A stretch of 64,000 nucleotides of DNA from Tenacibaculum singaporense (lineage in GTDB: Bacteria > Bacteroidota > Bacteroidia > Flavobacteriales > Flavobacteriaceae). The number at the start of each line of letters is the position of its first letter. Position 1 is the stretch's first letter. Under the pieces are notes generated by a model. That model worked only from the letters and a program-made list of their open reading frames with translations, was not told the DNA's origin and ran no database searches. Positions 37,853 to 46,371 of this stretch are shown here, in pieces. Position numbers and translations under genes: made by a program. The DNA lies in assembly GCF_003867015.1 (NCBI RefSeq), contig NZ_CP032548.1, positions 620,001 through 684,000 on the forward strand, read 5' to 3'.

Positions 37853-40402
37853 ATGCATGCTCATGAATATGGAAGCAAACATTTTAAACACAAAACCAAT
37901 TTTAAAGATTTGGTGGTGTTTTCAGATGTTCAGCAACAAAAAATAAAAGAAACCGCAGTTCCAAGTCCCAATATATATGTAGAAATAGAAAAAGGAGTAA
38001 AAACTGCAGATAAATGGTTACTACATTTTAATAGTCGATTGTCTGGTGAATATGGAGATTTTTTTCTAGAAAATAATTCGCCTTATGGACAAATTAGTAA
38101 ACTAGAATACGAAGAAAATGATGAAAACTTTACATTTATTCAAAATACCATCTTTGATTTTGATAGTGGAATATTATCATATTACAAAATTAATGAGAAG
38201 TTTTATATCCAACTTGATAATAGTATCGATTTAGAGGAGGTAATTGTAAATGCAAATCCTTCACCAACTACCAGAGATGTTAAAAGTATCCAATATGAAG
38301 CTTTTACAACTGTATTTATTTCTGAAGATGGAGCGCAATTATTACAAGCTTATGAAGCGATACAAAATGTAAGTGCACACGAGGTAGTTATTTTTATTGA
38401 GCGTAGCTCGGGAAGTAACCTTTTTGGAACAGTGTTCAGAATAAAAAAAGGGAAAAATGTAAATTCTCTTATAGAAACGAACAGAATTTGCATAGCGAAA
38501 ATTGTTAGAGCTTATGGAGTAGATGTATTTACGAACGAGCTAAGTAAAATGCTTGAGCAAGAACTTAAAAAATCAACAGAGAGCGATTTTTATTTGGTAT
38601 TGAAAAAAGGAGGGCAAATAGTACGTTGGGGAGCGGATGTTACCTTAAGTAATTTGTCTAAATTCTTAAAAAGCTCAGGCGAAGAAATAGGTAAGTTACA
38701 GTTAGGTGAAAACTATTGGAAAACAACGGATGAAGGAAAAGAGAACTCAAAATACAATCCGCTATTACCAAAACTTAATATTAATGAGAGTTTTTCTTCC
38801 GAAGAATTAGCAAATTCAATTTATAAAAAATATGTAGTTCCTGTTGAAGCTCCAGTTGTAACGTTTGCAGAGCGATTTAATAAACATTGGTTGTTTAAAG
38901 AGCTTATGCCTTTTAAAAGTGAACGTATTACTAAGTTATTTAAGCACGTACCAGGTATACTTAAAGAGTTTTTAGACGGTGTAAAAGAAAACGCACAAAA
39001 CACCTACGATTTTATTAACGGATTGTTAGTAGGGCTTATTAATAGTATTATTGATTTCTTTAAATCTATCTTTGATATTTTAGCTATTTTGGTAGATGTT
39101 TTAAATGGCGTTATCCAAACAGGAAAGTTCTTTGAAAAACCAGGTCATTACCTACGTTTATTAGCAGAAGGTTTTGAAAACCTTATCGATTTAGTGCTCA
39201 ATACCTTCACGTTAACAAACCTAAAAGCATGGATGCAGTTTTTAATAGAAATGCCTATAACTACTGCTAAACTATTAATAGGTTTATTTGCTAAGGCATT
39301 CAATACAAAAATCATGATAGATCCAGGTGCTTTAGGGTATTATATAGGGTTTTTGGTTGGTTTTATAGCTTCGGAAGTAGTACAGTTTATTGCTACTGGA
39401 GGAACAGCCAATATAGCCAAAGCAACCAAAGCAGTATTAAAATCGTATCAAGAGTTAGCGAATGTAGTAGCTAAAAAAGTGGTAAAAACAGCAGAAATAA
39501 CAGTAGATGTAGTTTTAGCTGCGATTAGAAAGCTTAAAGAATTTGCCAAAAACTTTGTAAAACACTTAGATGATCTTAAAAAATGGATTGGTGAGTTGGT
39601 TGTTAAGTTTCAGGCTAAGGCTTTAGTGATTGATAATGTAGCTTATACATTAGTAGATCCTGTAAGTATTTTTGTAGAGACTGTATTTAAAATATTTAAG
39701 GCAAGTGCTTGGAGAAAACTGAATGGTCTTGGGGTAAGTATGATTAAAAATGAAGACGGATTGTATTCATTTTTATACGATGGTAAAAATATTGCAGCAG
39801 ATTTAACTAAAAAGCAAGCAGAAGAGTTCTTAAAAGAAATCTTTACTAAATTCAAAGGTAAAACAGATGATGCTATTAAAAAATATTTGGATGATATAAA
39901 ACGAATTTTTTCTGAGATAACAGAAGATGTGTTAAAGCACGTAAATCATGGAGAGTTTTCTTTGCCTGCTAATCCTAAGAGAAGCATGTTGCCAGGGAAA
40001 ATGAGAGTAGGTGGGCATGGTCAGGATAATTTGGTTTTCTTAGATGAGATAGGAAGAAAATATAGGGTTGAGCATACCTATGAAAACGGTGTAAGAATTG
40101 GTGGTGTAGAAGGTCATGATAAGAGAATTAAGAAGTTGGTTGAAGGAAGAAATAATACAGGACAATCATGGTTTCCTAAAGATTGGAATAGTGCTAAAAT
40201 TGAAGAAGCATATAAATATGTTGTTAGGAATAATTTAGATGCATTTAAACAATTACAAGATGGACCACCTCCACTATTTGATGTATATGATGGTGTAAGG
40301 GTAGGAGTTATTAAAACTAAAGGAAAACCAGCAACTATTTTTCCAGATAATGCTATGCAACCAAGAAAAAGTGTACAAGAATTAGAAATTAACCCTTTTT
40401 AA
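37853..40402 (+). CDS. Polymorphic toxin with C-terminal EndoU-like nuclease
   Basis: The start at 37853 (MHAHEYGSKHF, 849 aa) is preferred over a TTG at 37820 that lies in the repeat. There is no signal peptide. Residues 1-330 are a mixed, unassigned N-terminal part; 360-560 contain long amphipathic and hydrophobic helices (ALGYYIGFLVGFIASEVVQF) typical of pre-toxin regions. Residues of about 690-835 match bacterial EndoU ribonucleases: HVNHGEF (first His), VGGHG (second His, about residue 720) and SWFPKDWNSAKIEEAY. EndoU toxins cut tRNA or other RNA. The small gene 10 bases downstream is probably the immunity gene. Two catalytic histidines are seen; activity is inferred. Confidence 0.82.
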   Translation: MHAHEYGSKHFKHKTNFKDLVVFSDVQQQKIKETAVPSPNIYVEIEKGVKTADKWLLHFNSRLSGEYGDFFLENNSPYGQISKLEYEENDENFTFIQNTIFDFDSGILSYYKINEKFYIQLDNSIDLEEVIVNANPSPTTRDVKSIQYEAFTTVFISEDGAQLLQAYEAIQNVSAHEVVIFIERSSGSNLFGTVFRIKKGKNVNSLIETNRICIAKIVRAYGVDVFTNELSKMLEQELKKSTESDFYLVLKKGGQIVRWGADVTLSNLSKFLKSSGEEIGKLQLGENYWKTTDEGKENSKYNPLLPKLNINESFSSEELANSIYKKYVVPVEAPVVTFAERFNKHWLFKELMPFKSERITKLFKHVPGILKEFLDGVKENAQNTYDFINGLLVGLINSIIDFFKSIFDILAILVDVLNGVIQTGKFFEKPGHYLRLLAEGFENLIDLVLNTFTLTNLKAWMQFLIEMPITTAKLLIGLFAKAFNTKIMIDPGALGYYIGFLVGFIASEVVQFIATGGTANIAKATKAVLKSYQELANVVAKKVVKTAEITVDVVLAAIRKLKEFAKNFVKHLDDLKKWIGELVVKFQAKALVIDNVAYTLVDPVSIFVETVFKIFKASAWRKLNGLGVSMIKNEDGLYSFLYDGKNIAADLTKKQAEEFLKEIFTKFKGKTDDAIKKYLDDIKRIFSEITEDVLKHVNHGEFSLPANPKRSMLPGKMRVGGHGQDNLVFLDEIGRKYRVEHTYENGVRIGGVEGHDKRIKKLVEGRNNTGQSWFPKDWNSAKIEEAYKYVVRNNLDAFKQLQDGPPPLFDVYDGVRVGVIKTKGKPATIFPDNAMQPRKSVQELEINPF

Positions 40403-40412
40403 AATTAAGATA

Positions 40413-40733
40413 ATGAAAGAATTAGTAGAGAAAATAAAAAAAGACGTTGAGTACATGGAAAGCACTCATGTAAATGATCCCAAAATAGATGTTTTACTAG
40501 ATGAAATAGAGCAGGTGTTGTTAAAAAAGCCTAGTGTTACTATAGAGTTGTTAAATCAGTTAGATCTTGTATCTATCGAGTGGATATGTTCTAGATTTGA
40601 AAAGGTTTCTTATGAGTTACAAAGTAAAGAGTTTATAGATTGTCTAGACGGTTTAATTGATAAGTTTTCACCGAATATTAATGGTTTTAAAAATGAAGTT
40701 ATAGAAGCTAAAGAAGCTTATCAAGCTTTATAG
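40413..40733 (+). CDS. Probable immunity protein for the EndoU toxin
   Basis: A 106-aa, acidic, all-helical protein (MKELVEKIKKDVEYMES, then DVLLDEIEQVLLKKP). I recognise no family. It starts 10 bases after the toxin stop and is followed by a strong terminator, the usual layout of a cognate immunity gene. The role is inferred from context only. Confidence 0.65.
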   Translation: MKELVEKIKKDVEYMESTHVNDPKIDVLLDEIEQVLLKKPSVTIELLNQLDLVSIEWICSRFEKVSYELQSKEFIDCLDGLIDKFSPNINGFKNEVIEAKEAYQAL

Positions 40734-40778
40734 ATTAAAAATATTTTTATAAAAGCTTAGTTAGATTTGATAGAAGTT

Positions 40779-40813
40779 TTAAAACCGCCTAAAATTTTAG
40801 ACGGTTTTTTTTA
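40779..40813 (+). terminator. Rho-independent terminator
   Basis: Stem AAAACCGCCTAAAA (40781-40794) with TTTTAGACGGTTTT (40795-40808), one mismatch, then TTTTTATG. It ends the toxin-immunity unit. Confidence 0.85.
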
Positions 40814-40884
40814 TGTAAAAAGTTATAGTGAATTTTCAATAACACCTCTAAATTAAAACATAATGCAAAATATTTGTAATTTGT

Positions 40885-40916
40885 TTTGTTTTTAACTGTA
40901 ATATGTTGTATATTTG
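40885..40916 (+). promoter_or_regulatory. Promoter P2 (TTTG - TATATTTG)
   Basis: TTTG at 40885-40888, 20 bases, then TATATTTG at 40909-40916. GTAATATGTTGTATATTTG (40898-40916) matches P1 at 18 of 19 bases. It sits about 160 bases before the endolysin start; the rest of this 340-base gap holds the preceding terminator and an untranslated leader with no gene. Confidence 0.75.
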
Positions 40917-41074
40917 TCTTGCTTTTCTAACAGTTCATTATTATTTATTAATCTTTAATGTAAGCAGAAACGAAAAAAAGTTATGATTAACCCCTTTCAG
41001 GTCTAGAAAAAAGAAAAAGAATCAACAACTTACAAGTTTTGTCTGCAAGCGCTTTAAAAAAATTAAACATTTGT

Positions 41075-41506
41075 ATGAATAATTTAATATCAGTAGCGTT
41101 ATCGCAATACGGAGTCAAAGAGGTGAAAGGCTCAAAAGATCATCCTCAAATTGTAAACTATTTTACTTCATTAGGTTTTGATGGAGGAAAATTTAAAGAT
41201 GAAACCGCTTGGTGTAGTGCCTTTGCAAATTGGGTAGCCAAAAAAGCAGGTTATGAACACACTAACCAATTAACAGCGCGTAGTTGGTTGTCGGTAGGAG
41301 ACTCTACTACAAATCCAGAACCAGGAGATGTGGTAGTTTTATGGAGAGAAAATCCTAGTAGCTGGAAAGGACATGTTGGCTTTTTAATTAAAGAAACCAG
41401 ACGATATGTATATCTATTAGGAGGTAATCAAGGAAATAGTGTAAGTATTAAAGCATATCCTAAAAACAGGGTATTAGACTTTAGAAAACTAAAAAAGAAT
41501 GGATAA
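41075..41506 (+). CDS. Phage-type endolysin (CHAP/NlpC-P60-like amidase)
   Basis: I take the ATG at 41075 (MNNLISVALSQYGVKEVKG, 143 aa); the longer frame starts at a TTG at 41039. The protein matches the small CHAP-like/TIGR02594-type cell-wall hydrolases: SQYGVKEVKGSKDHPQI, the catalytic cysteine in DETAWCSAFANWVAKKAGY, the histidine in WKGHVGFLI, and a GDVVVLWR strand between them. It should cut peptidoglycan peptides. There is no signal peptide, so it needs the overlapping holin (8-base overlap) for release. Confidence 0.9.
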   Translation: MNNLISVALSQYGVKEVKGSKDHPQIVNYFTSLGFDGGKFKDETAWCSAFANWVAKKAGYEHTNQLTARSWLSVGDSTTNPEPGDVVVLWRENPSSWKGHVGFLIKETRRYVYLLGGNQGNSVSIKAYPKNRVLDFRKLKKNG

Positions 41507-41927
41507 ATTTTCACATTTCATTTTTTGGTTGCTTGCTTTATTGTCGCCTTTAAATGGAGTGTTAACTACCATGATGTTGCTAATCGTAGTTGATTTTATT
41601 ACAGGAGCCTATGCTTCTTTAAAGTTACAAATACCTATAAAAAGCGAACGAATTGGACATACCATTTCTAAGTTTGTTATTTATAACTTGGTAATTATAT
41701 CAGCTTATTTTTTAGAAAAACACATTGTAAATGAAGTTCCTTTTTTAAAAATAATAGCAGGATTTATAGCTATTACCGAAACAAAGTCAATTTTAGAAAA
41801 CTACAACAAAATTTATGGAGTAAACCCCTTTAAAGCATTGCACAGTTTGTTAAAACAAGCGGGTATGCAAAGTACCTTAGAGCAAACAACCGAAAAACAA
41901 AAAAACAACGACAAAGAAAAAGTTTAG
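41499..41927 (+). CDS. Phage holin family protein
   Basis: A 142-aa membrane protein with about three hydrophobic segments (FIFWLLALLSPLNGVLTTMM, LLIVVDFITGAYASL, FVIYNLVIISAYFLE) and a charged C-terminus. The VVDFITGAYASLK and NEVPFLKIIAGFIAITETKSI blocks match the toxin-secretion/phage-lysis holin family (PF05105 type). It overlaps the endolysin gene by eight bases, so the pair is translationally coupled. It would open the inner membrane for the endolysin. Confidence 0.88.
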   Translation: MDKFSHFIFWLLALLSPLNGVLTTMMLLIVVDFITGAYASLKLQIPIKSERIGHTISKFVIYNLVIISAYFLEKHIVNEVPFLKIIAGFIAITETKSILENYNKIYGVNPFKALHSLLKQAGMQSTLEQTTEKQKNNDKEKV

Positions 41928-41998
41928 TCGCTAACACTCTTTTTAGCGGCTCTTTTTTATCAAAAAAATAATTTAAAAACGATAAAAAAGAACAAAAC
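41927..41998 (+). repeat. Terminator-leader cassette, copy 1
   Basis: GTCGCTA (41927-41933) pairs with TAGCGGC (41944-41950), followed by TCTTTTTTATC and the leader ending in GATAAAAAAGAACAAAAC before the ATG. Copies 2 and 3 lie before the next two fibre genes. Confidence 0.8.
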
Positions 41999-42616
41999 AT
42001 GAAACAAAACAAAGAAACCTTAAAGCAATTTTTTGAAACAGGCGATAAACCTACTCAAGAACAGTATTCCGATTTAATTGATAGTTATATTGATGCCAAA
42101 CAACCCGAAGGAGAAGCAAACCGAAGGTTTGTAATTGATGAAACCGGAGAAGTAAGTGTAGCTTCTGAGCAACAAGTTCCAACTTACCAAGCAGGAACTA
42201 ATATTATGATTGATGAAACAGATCCTTTACAACCAGTGATTAATGCAGCACCTAGAGTTAATATTACAGAAGGTGTATTTACACCTAGTTTTTTTGCTAC
42301 AGGTTCTTCATTTTCAGTAGAGAATTCAGAAGGGGAGTATTATACTATTGGAGACCGTGTTTTTGTTGATATAATATTATCAGGTGTAACGTCTGATGGC
42401 CAAGCTACTTATGGAGAAGTATATATAGCACCTAACATTGCCGGTTTCCCTATTGGTGTATCTGTCTCAGGAACCGTTTATAATATACAAGCTCATGAGA
42501 ATTATGGTTGTTATGTAAGACATGATTTAGGAAGAGTAAATATTAAAGATAGGGTTTGGGATAATGAAACGTTATACATAAATTTCTCATATACATCAAA
42601 GGAGATATTAAGTTAG
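41999..42616 (+). CDS. Fibre-like protein, short paralogue
   Basis: A 205-aa protein. Residues 1-60 (MKQNKETLKQFFETGDKPTQ, then RRFVIDETGEVSVASEQQVP) are nearly identical in the three paralogues and probably attach the protein to a common partner. Next comes YQAGTNIMIDETDPLQPVIN, a linker also found in the others. The C-terminus (EGVFTPSFFATGSS ... YYTIGDRVFVDIILSGV) resembles the end domain of phage tail fibres and spikes, which binds surfaces. It lacks the collar part and beta-helical part of its larger relatives. Confidence 0.8.
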   Translation: MKQNKETLKQFFETGDKPTQEQYSDLIDSYIDAKQPEGEANRRFVIDETGEVSVASEQQVPTYQAGTNIMIDETDPLQPVINAAPRVNITEGVFTPSFFATGSSFSVENSEGEYYTIGDRVFVDIILSGVTSDGQATYGEVYIAPNIAGFPIGVSVSGTVYNIQAHENYGCYVRHDLGRVNIKDRVWDNETLYINFSYTSKEILS

Positions 42617-42650
42617 TTGTATTAAAAATTAATATTTGAAATAATTAGAA

Positions 42651-42729
42651 AGTTTAGCCCCTAACAAAAACAGTTTTTAGCGGCTCTTTTTTATCAAAAA
42701 TAACTTAAAAATGATAAAAAAGAACAAAA
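42651..42729 (+). repeat. Terminator-leader cassette, copy 2
   Basis: GCCCCTAA (42657-42664) with TTAGCGGC (42677-42684), one mismatch, then TCTTTTTTATC and GATAAAAAAGAACAAAA before the ATG. It is nearly the same as copy 1. Confidence 0.8.
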
Positions 42730-44718
42730 ATGAAACAAAACAAAGAAACCTTAAAACAATTTTTTGAAACAGGCGATAAGCCAACACAACAACAATATGC
42801 CGATTTAATTGATAGTTATATCGATGCAAAACAACCTGAAGGAGAAGCAAACCGAAGGTTTGTAATTGATGAAACAGGAGAGGTAAGTGTAGCTTCTGAG
42901 CAGCAAGTTCCTGAATATACATTATCTCCCATTTCTGGAACTAACACGGTTGATTTATTAAAAGACGGAGTAAGTGTATCACAAATTGACTTAACGCTGT
43001 ATTTAGACAATACGAATTTAGCACGATTAGTATCAGGAACAGTTGATGCTAATGGGTTAGCGACATTTGTTCGTGATGATAACTCAACTTTTACAGTAGA
43101 TTTGAGTAACTTAAAAGATACTGTTCCTCAATATCAAGCGGGAACAAATATTACGATTGATACTACAGACCCAGATAATCCTATAATAAAGACCTCAGAT
43201 GCATTTGTTAATCAGGTTCAAAACATAGAAACTACGTTAACTAATAAATTAGATGTTAACGGTAATGGAAGTCAATTAACAAACGTTGATGCAATGACTA
43301 TAGGAGGTAAAGATGCAGCAGATTTTGTTGACAAAACATCTAATGAAACAATAACAGGAACTAAAACATTTAATACAGGAACTGCAAATCCAAATATAGT
43401 TTCAAATGTTTCAGTTGATGGACAGATAGGTTTGAGTATGACTAATACAGCTTTTTCAGCTAGCATATATACTCAAAATGATGCTGATGGAAATAACATA
43501 TATTCTTTAAATAATTTGGATGGTGAAGGAATGGTTTCTGTTAATGAAGGCACAGGAACAGGAGTTTATTCAGAAAACAATTCTACAGGGATAGGAATTT
43601 ATTCTAATAACCAATTAACAGGTACAGGAATAGACTCAGAAAACTATGGAGGAGGAATTGGGATAAGGTCTTACAATGGAAGTTCAATAAATTCAGGTAT
43701 ATATTCTATAAATGCTAGTGAAGGTACAGGTATTAAATCGTTTAATCAAGGTAATGGTGATAGTATTGTTTCTGATGCAGATGTAACAGCGGATGGTTAT
43801 AATTATGTAGGACAAAGCCAAGGCACAAACACCTTTACTGTAGATAAATTAGGTAATATAGATACAGAAGGAGAAGTTTATAGTAAAGGAATAGTAGTTG
43901 ATCCATTAGGTACCACTTCAGGAATAGCAGGCTCAAACTTTACCGTTAAAAAGAAATCAACCTCTACTAGTACCAACGCTTCTCAATTTATTGATGTAGA
44001 TAGACAAGCTTCTTCAACGCCTTCTAATACAAATACTAACACTTTTGGCTTGGTAGCCAGAGTTGTAAATAATTCTACAGTTGAAGATGCAGGGGTTACT
44101 GGAAGTAACTTAGTGGGGAGAAATTCTAGCTCTAGCAACTTTAATTTTGCTTATGGAACTAAAAATACAGGAGAAGCTTCAGGTAATGGTGACGGAAATT
44201 TTGTTGTTGGTACAACTAATGATAGTAAAATTACAGGTGCTGCAACTATTGATTATCTAAGAGGTATTAGCTCATCAACAATTATAGATAACACTGGTGC
44301 TACTGCTAATTATATGCAAGGAGAGCATAATTCATTAGTCTTCACAAACGGTTCAGTAGGGGAAGCAAGCGTAATGTATCTAGATATAGATGGAGGTTCA
44401 GCTACAGTAACAGGTGATTTAGCTTATATAAGAGCTGGAAACGATGCTTTACCTACTGTAAATGGAAATTCTTATTTCATCAAATCAGAAAGTACATTAC
44501 CTTCTGAATTTGCAGGAAGTATAAGTACAAGTAAATTAACTTCTACATCAATAAACACAACACCAGTAACTTTCGCTAATTTACCTTCTTCACCATCTGC
44601 AGGAGATATAGCAACGATAACAGATGCAGGTTCAGTAGCGTATAGAGGAGTTGCATCTGAAGGAGGAAGTAACATTGCTTTAGTAATGTACGACGGAACA
44701 AATTGGGTATATCATTAA
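42730..44718 (+). CDS. Fibre-like protein, long paralogue
   Basis: A 662-aa protein. Residues 1-125 repeat the shared N-terminus (anchor, SPISGTNTVDLLKDGVSVSQ, LARLVSGTVDANGLATF). Residues of about 260-350 are a run of short repeats of the type GTGIYSENNSTGIGIYSNN, which fits a beta-helix or trimeric shaft. Further Ser/Thr/Gly-rich sequence leads to a C-terminus (FANLPSSPSAGDIATITDAG ... YDGTNWVYH) of the kind that ends phage tail proteins. The role as a receptor-binding fibre is inferred. Confidence 0.8.
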   Translation: MKQNKETLKQFFETGDKPTQQQYADLIDSYIDAKQPEGEANRRFVIDETGEVSVASEQQVPEYTLSPISGTNTVDLLKDGVSVSQIDLTLYLDNTNLARLVSGTVDANGLATFVRDDNSTFTVDLSNLKDTVPQYQAGTNITIDTTDPDNPIIKTSDAFVNQVQNIETTLTNKLDVNGNGSQLTNVDAMTIGGKDAADFVDKTSNETITGTKTFNTGTANPNIVSNVSVDGQIGLSMTNTAFSASIYTQNDADGNNIYSLNNLDGEGMVSVNEGTGTGVYSENNSTGIGIYSNNQLTGTGIDSENYGGGIGIRSYNGSSINSGIYSINASEGTGIKSFNQGNGDSIVSDADVTADGYNYVGQSQGTNTFTVDKLGNIDTEGEVYSKGIVVDPLGTTSGIAGSNFTVKKKSTSTSTNASQFIDVDRQASSTPSNTNTNTFGLVARVVNNSTVEDAGVTGSNLVGRNSSSSNFNFAYGTKNTGEASGNGDGNFVVGTTNDSKITGAATIDYLRGISSSTIIDNTGATANYMQGEHNSLVFTNGSVGEASVMYLDIDGGSATVTGDLAYIRAGNDALPTVNGNSYFIKSESTLPSEFAGSISTSKLTSTSINTTPVTFANLPSSPSAGDIATITDAGSVAYRGVASEGGSNIALVMYDGTNWVYH

Positions 44719-44817
44719 AATTATACCATATAAACTACTTTGTAAAAAAGATTAGAGCAGTGGCAGGTTAATAAATACATTAGAACCCTTGCTTGAAGAA
44801 AAAGAATAAAAAACACA

Positions 44818-44896
44818 AAAGTTTAGTCGCTAGCATTCGTTTTTAGCGCCTCTTTTTTATCAAAAACAAATTTAAAAACGATAAAAAAGAACAAAA
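44818..44896 (+). repeat. Terminator-leader cassette, copy 3
   Basis: GTCGCTA (44826-44832) with TAGCGCC (44844-44850), imperfect, then TCTTTTTTATC and GATAAAAAAGAACAAAA before the ATG. The bases just before it read, in one frame, NTLEPLLEEKE and may be a relic of a holin end. Confidence 0.75.
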
Positions 44897-46153
44897 ATGA
44901 AACAAAACAAAGAAACTTTAAAACAATTTTTTGAAACAGGTGACAAGCCTACACAACAACAATATTCCGATTTAATTGATAGTTATATCGATGCAAAACA
45001 ACCTGAAGGAGAAGCAAACCGAAGGTTTGTAATTGATGAAACAGGAGAGGTAAGTGTAGCTTCTGAGCAGCAAGTTCCTGAATATACCTTATCACCTATT
45101 TCAGGAACCAATACCGTTGATTTATTAAAAGACGGAGTAAGTGTATCACAAATTGATTTAACACCATATTTAGACAATACCAACTTAGCACGATTGGTAT
45201 CAGGAACCGTTGATGCCAATGGGTTGGCAACCTTTACCCGTGATGATAATTCTACTTTTACGGTAGATTTAAGTAGTCTATCAGGAGGAGTCAATGGAAA
45301 TTTTGTTACGATTGATACTAATCAAACAATAACAGGTGTTAAAACCATTGGGTCAAGTTTATATACAGAATATATTCAAAGTAATGACTCTGTAAATGCG
45401 GCAAAAAATATAACTTCAGGAGGAAGGATTAGGACAGGAGGAAATGCCTTAGATTTTACTGAGTCTGGAAATGCAGGTTCAGCCACCATTGAGGCAGATA
45501 TTGTAGGGAGCACAGTTCATACACTTCAAGGTAAATCTGGTATTATAGCTCATTTAAATGACATCCCACAACTACAAGCAGGTTCAAACATTACGATTGA
45601 TGCTACAGACCCTCTACAACCTATAATTAATGCGACAGCAGGCAGTGGAGGAGCTACCGATTTATCATATGATGCAGCCACAAGAACGGTAGCTTCTAGC
45701 ACAGGAACAGATGCAGTAATTCCTCTAGCAGATGCCACTAATGCAGGCTTACAAAAAGCAAATTTTTATGAGGAGGGTGCTTTTACTCCAGTACTTGGAG
45801 GAGGCACTTATACTAATGGTAGTACTACTGGCTCATCTTATGTTAGAATAGGTAATTTAGTTCATTTGTATTTGCAAATACAAAATATAAATGGGACAGG
45901 AAGTACATTAGATTTAAACATAGGTGGTATGCCTTTCCCTGCATCAGCTTCTGGTTACTGGATTTCTTCAAATATGACTCTTTTTAATGGAAGTAATTAT
46001 GCAAATCCAGATAAACTATTAGTAGATTTCAATGTAGGTTCTGGAACGCTTAGATTTAGAGAATTAAATGGCTCTTATATTGAGAATGTTAATTTTTCTA
46101 ATGGAGAAGTTAGGTTGAATATAACTTATAGAACTAATATATACACCCCATAA
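44897..46153 (+). CDS. Fibre-like protein, medium paralogue
   Basis: A 418-aa protein with the same first 125 residues as the long paralogue (two or three differences). The middle has a LQAGSNITIDATDPLQPIIN linker and an alanine/threonine-rich segment. The C-terminal domain (EEGAFTPVLGGGTYTNG, then YVRIGNLVHLYLQIQNINGTG) closely follows the end domain of many phage tail spikes (GTFTP ... YVRIGNLV). It shares this end type with the short paralogue, which suggests exchange or divergence of tips on a constant anchor. Confidence 0.82.
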   Translation: MKQNKETLKQFFETGDKPTQQQYSDLIDSYIDAKQPEGEANRRFVIDETGEVSVASEQQVPEYTLSPISGTNTVDLLKDGVSVSQIDLTPYLDNTNLARLVSGTVDANGLATFTRDDNSTFTVDLSSLSGGVNGNFVTIDTNQTITGVKTIGSSLYTEYIQSNDSVNAAKNITSGGRIRTGGNALDFTESGNAGSATIEADIVGSTVHTLQGKSGIIAHLNDIPQLQAGSNITIDATDPLQPIINATAGSGGATDLSYDAATRTVASSTGTDAVIPLADATNAGLQKANFYEEGAFTPVLGGGTYTNGSTTGSSYVRIGNLVHLYLQIQNINGTGSTLDLNIGGMPFPASASGYWISSNMTLFNGSNYANPDKLLVDFNVGSGTLRFRELNGSYIENVNFSNGEVRLNITYRTNIYTP

Positions 46154-46170
46154 CCAACAACCCAAAAGTT

Positions 46171-46206
46171 TTAACCACTAGCATTTGTTTTTAGTGGTTC
46201 TTTTTC
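46171..46206 (+). terminator. Terminator after the third fibre gene
   Basis: Perfect eight-bp stem AACCACTA (46173-46180) with TAGTGGTT (46192-46199), then CTTTTTCTAG. It has the same plan as the terminators in the cassettes. Confidence 0.85.
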
Positions 46207-46225
46207 TAGTAAATTTTAGTGTTTT

Positions 46226-46308
46226 GTGTCATTTCGACAAGGTACGAGGAGAAATCTCATTTTTATGTGATTTCTCGTTACGCATTCTTCGCTCTTTGAA
46301 CTGACAAA
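46226..46308. repeat. Interspersed imperfect inverted repeat
   Basis: TGTCATTTCGACAAGG ... GAGGAGAAATCTCA on the left and TGATTTCTCGTTAC ... CTTTGAACTGACA on the right form an imperfect inverted repeat. The words are those of an intergenic repeat I associate with flavobacteria (tgtcatttcga / gagaaatctca). Confidence 0.6.
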
Positions 46309-46371
46309 CATTTTTCTAATACCAGTTATGATTTCAAGTTGTAAATGGTATAAAACCTAAAACAAAAAAGC

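Noticed and set aside
41999..46153. The three repeated leaders considered as a CRISPR array
   Set aside because: The repeats are far apart, unequal and include coding sequence; there are no regular spacers or cas genes anywhere in the window.
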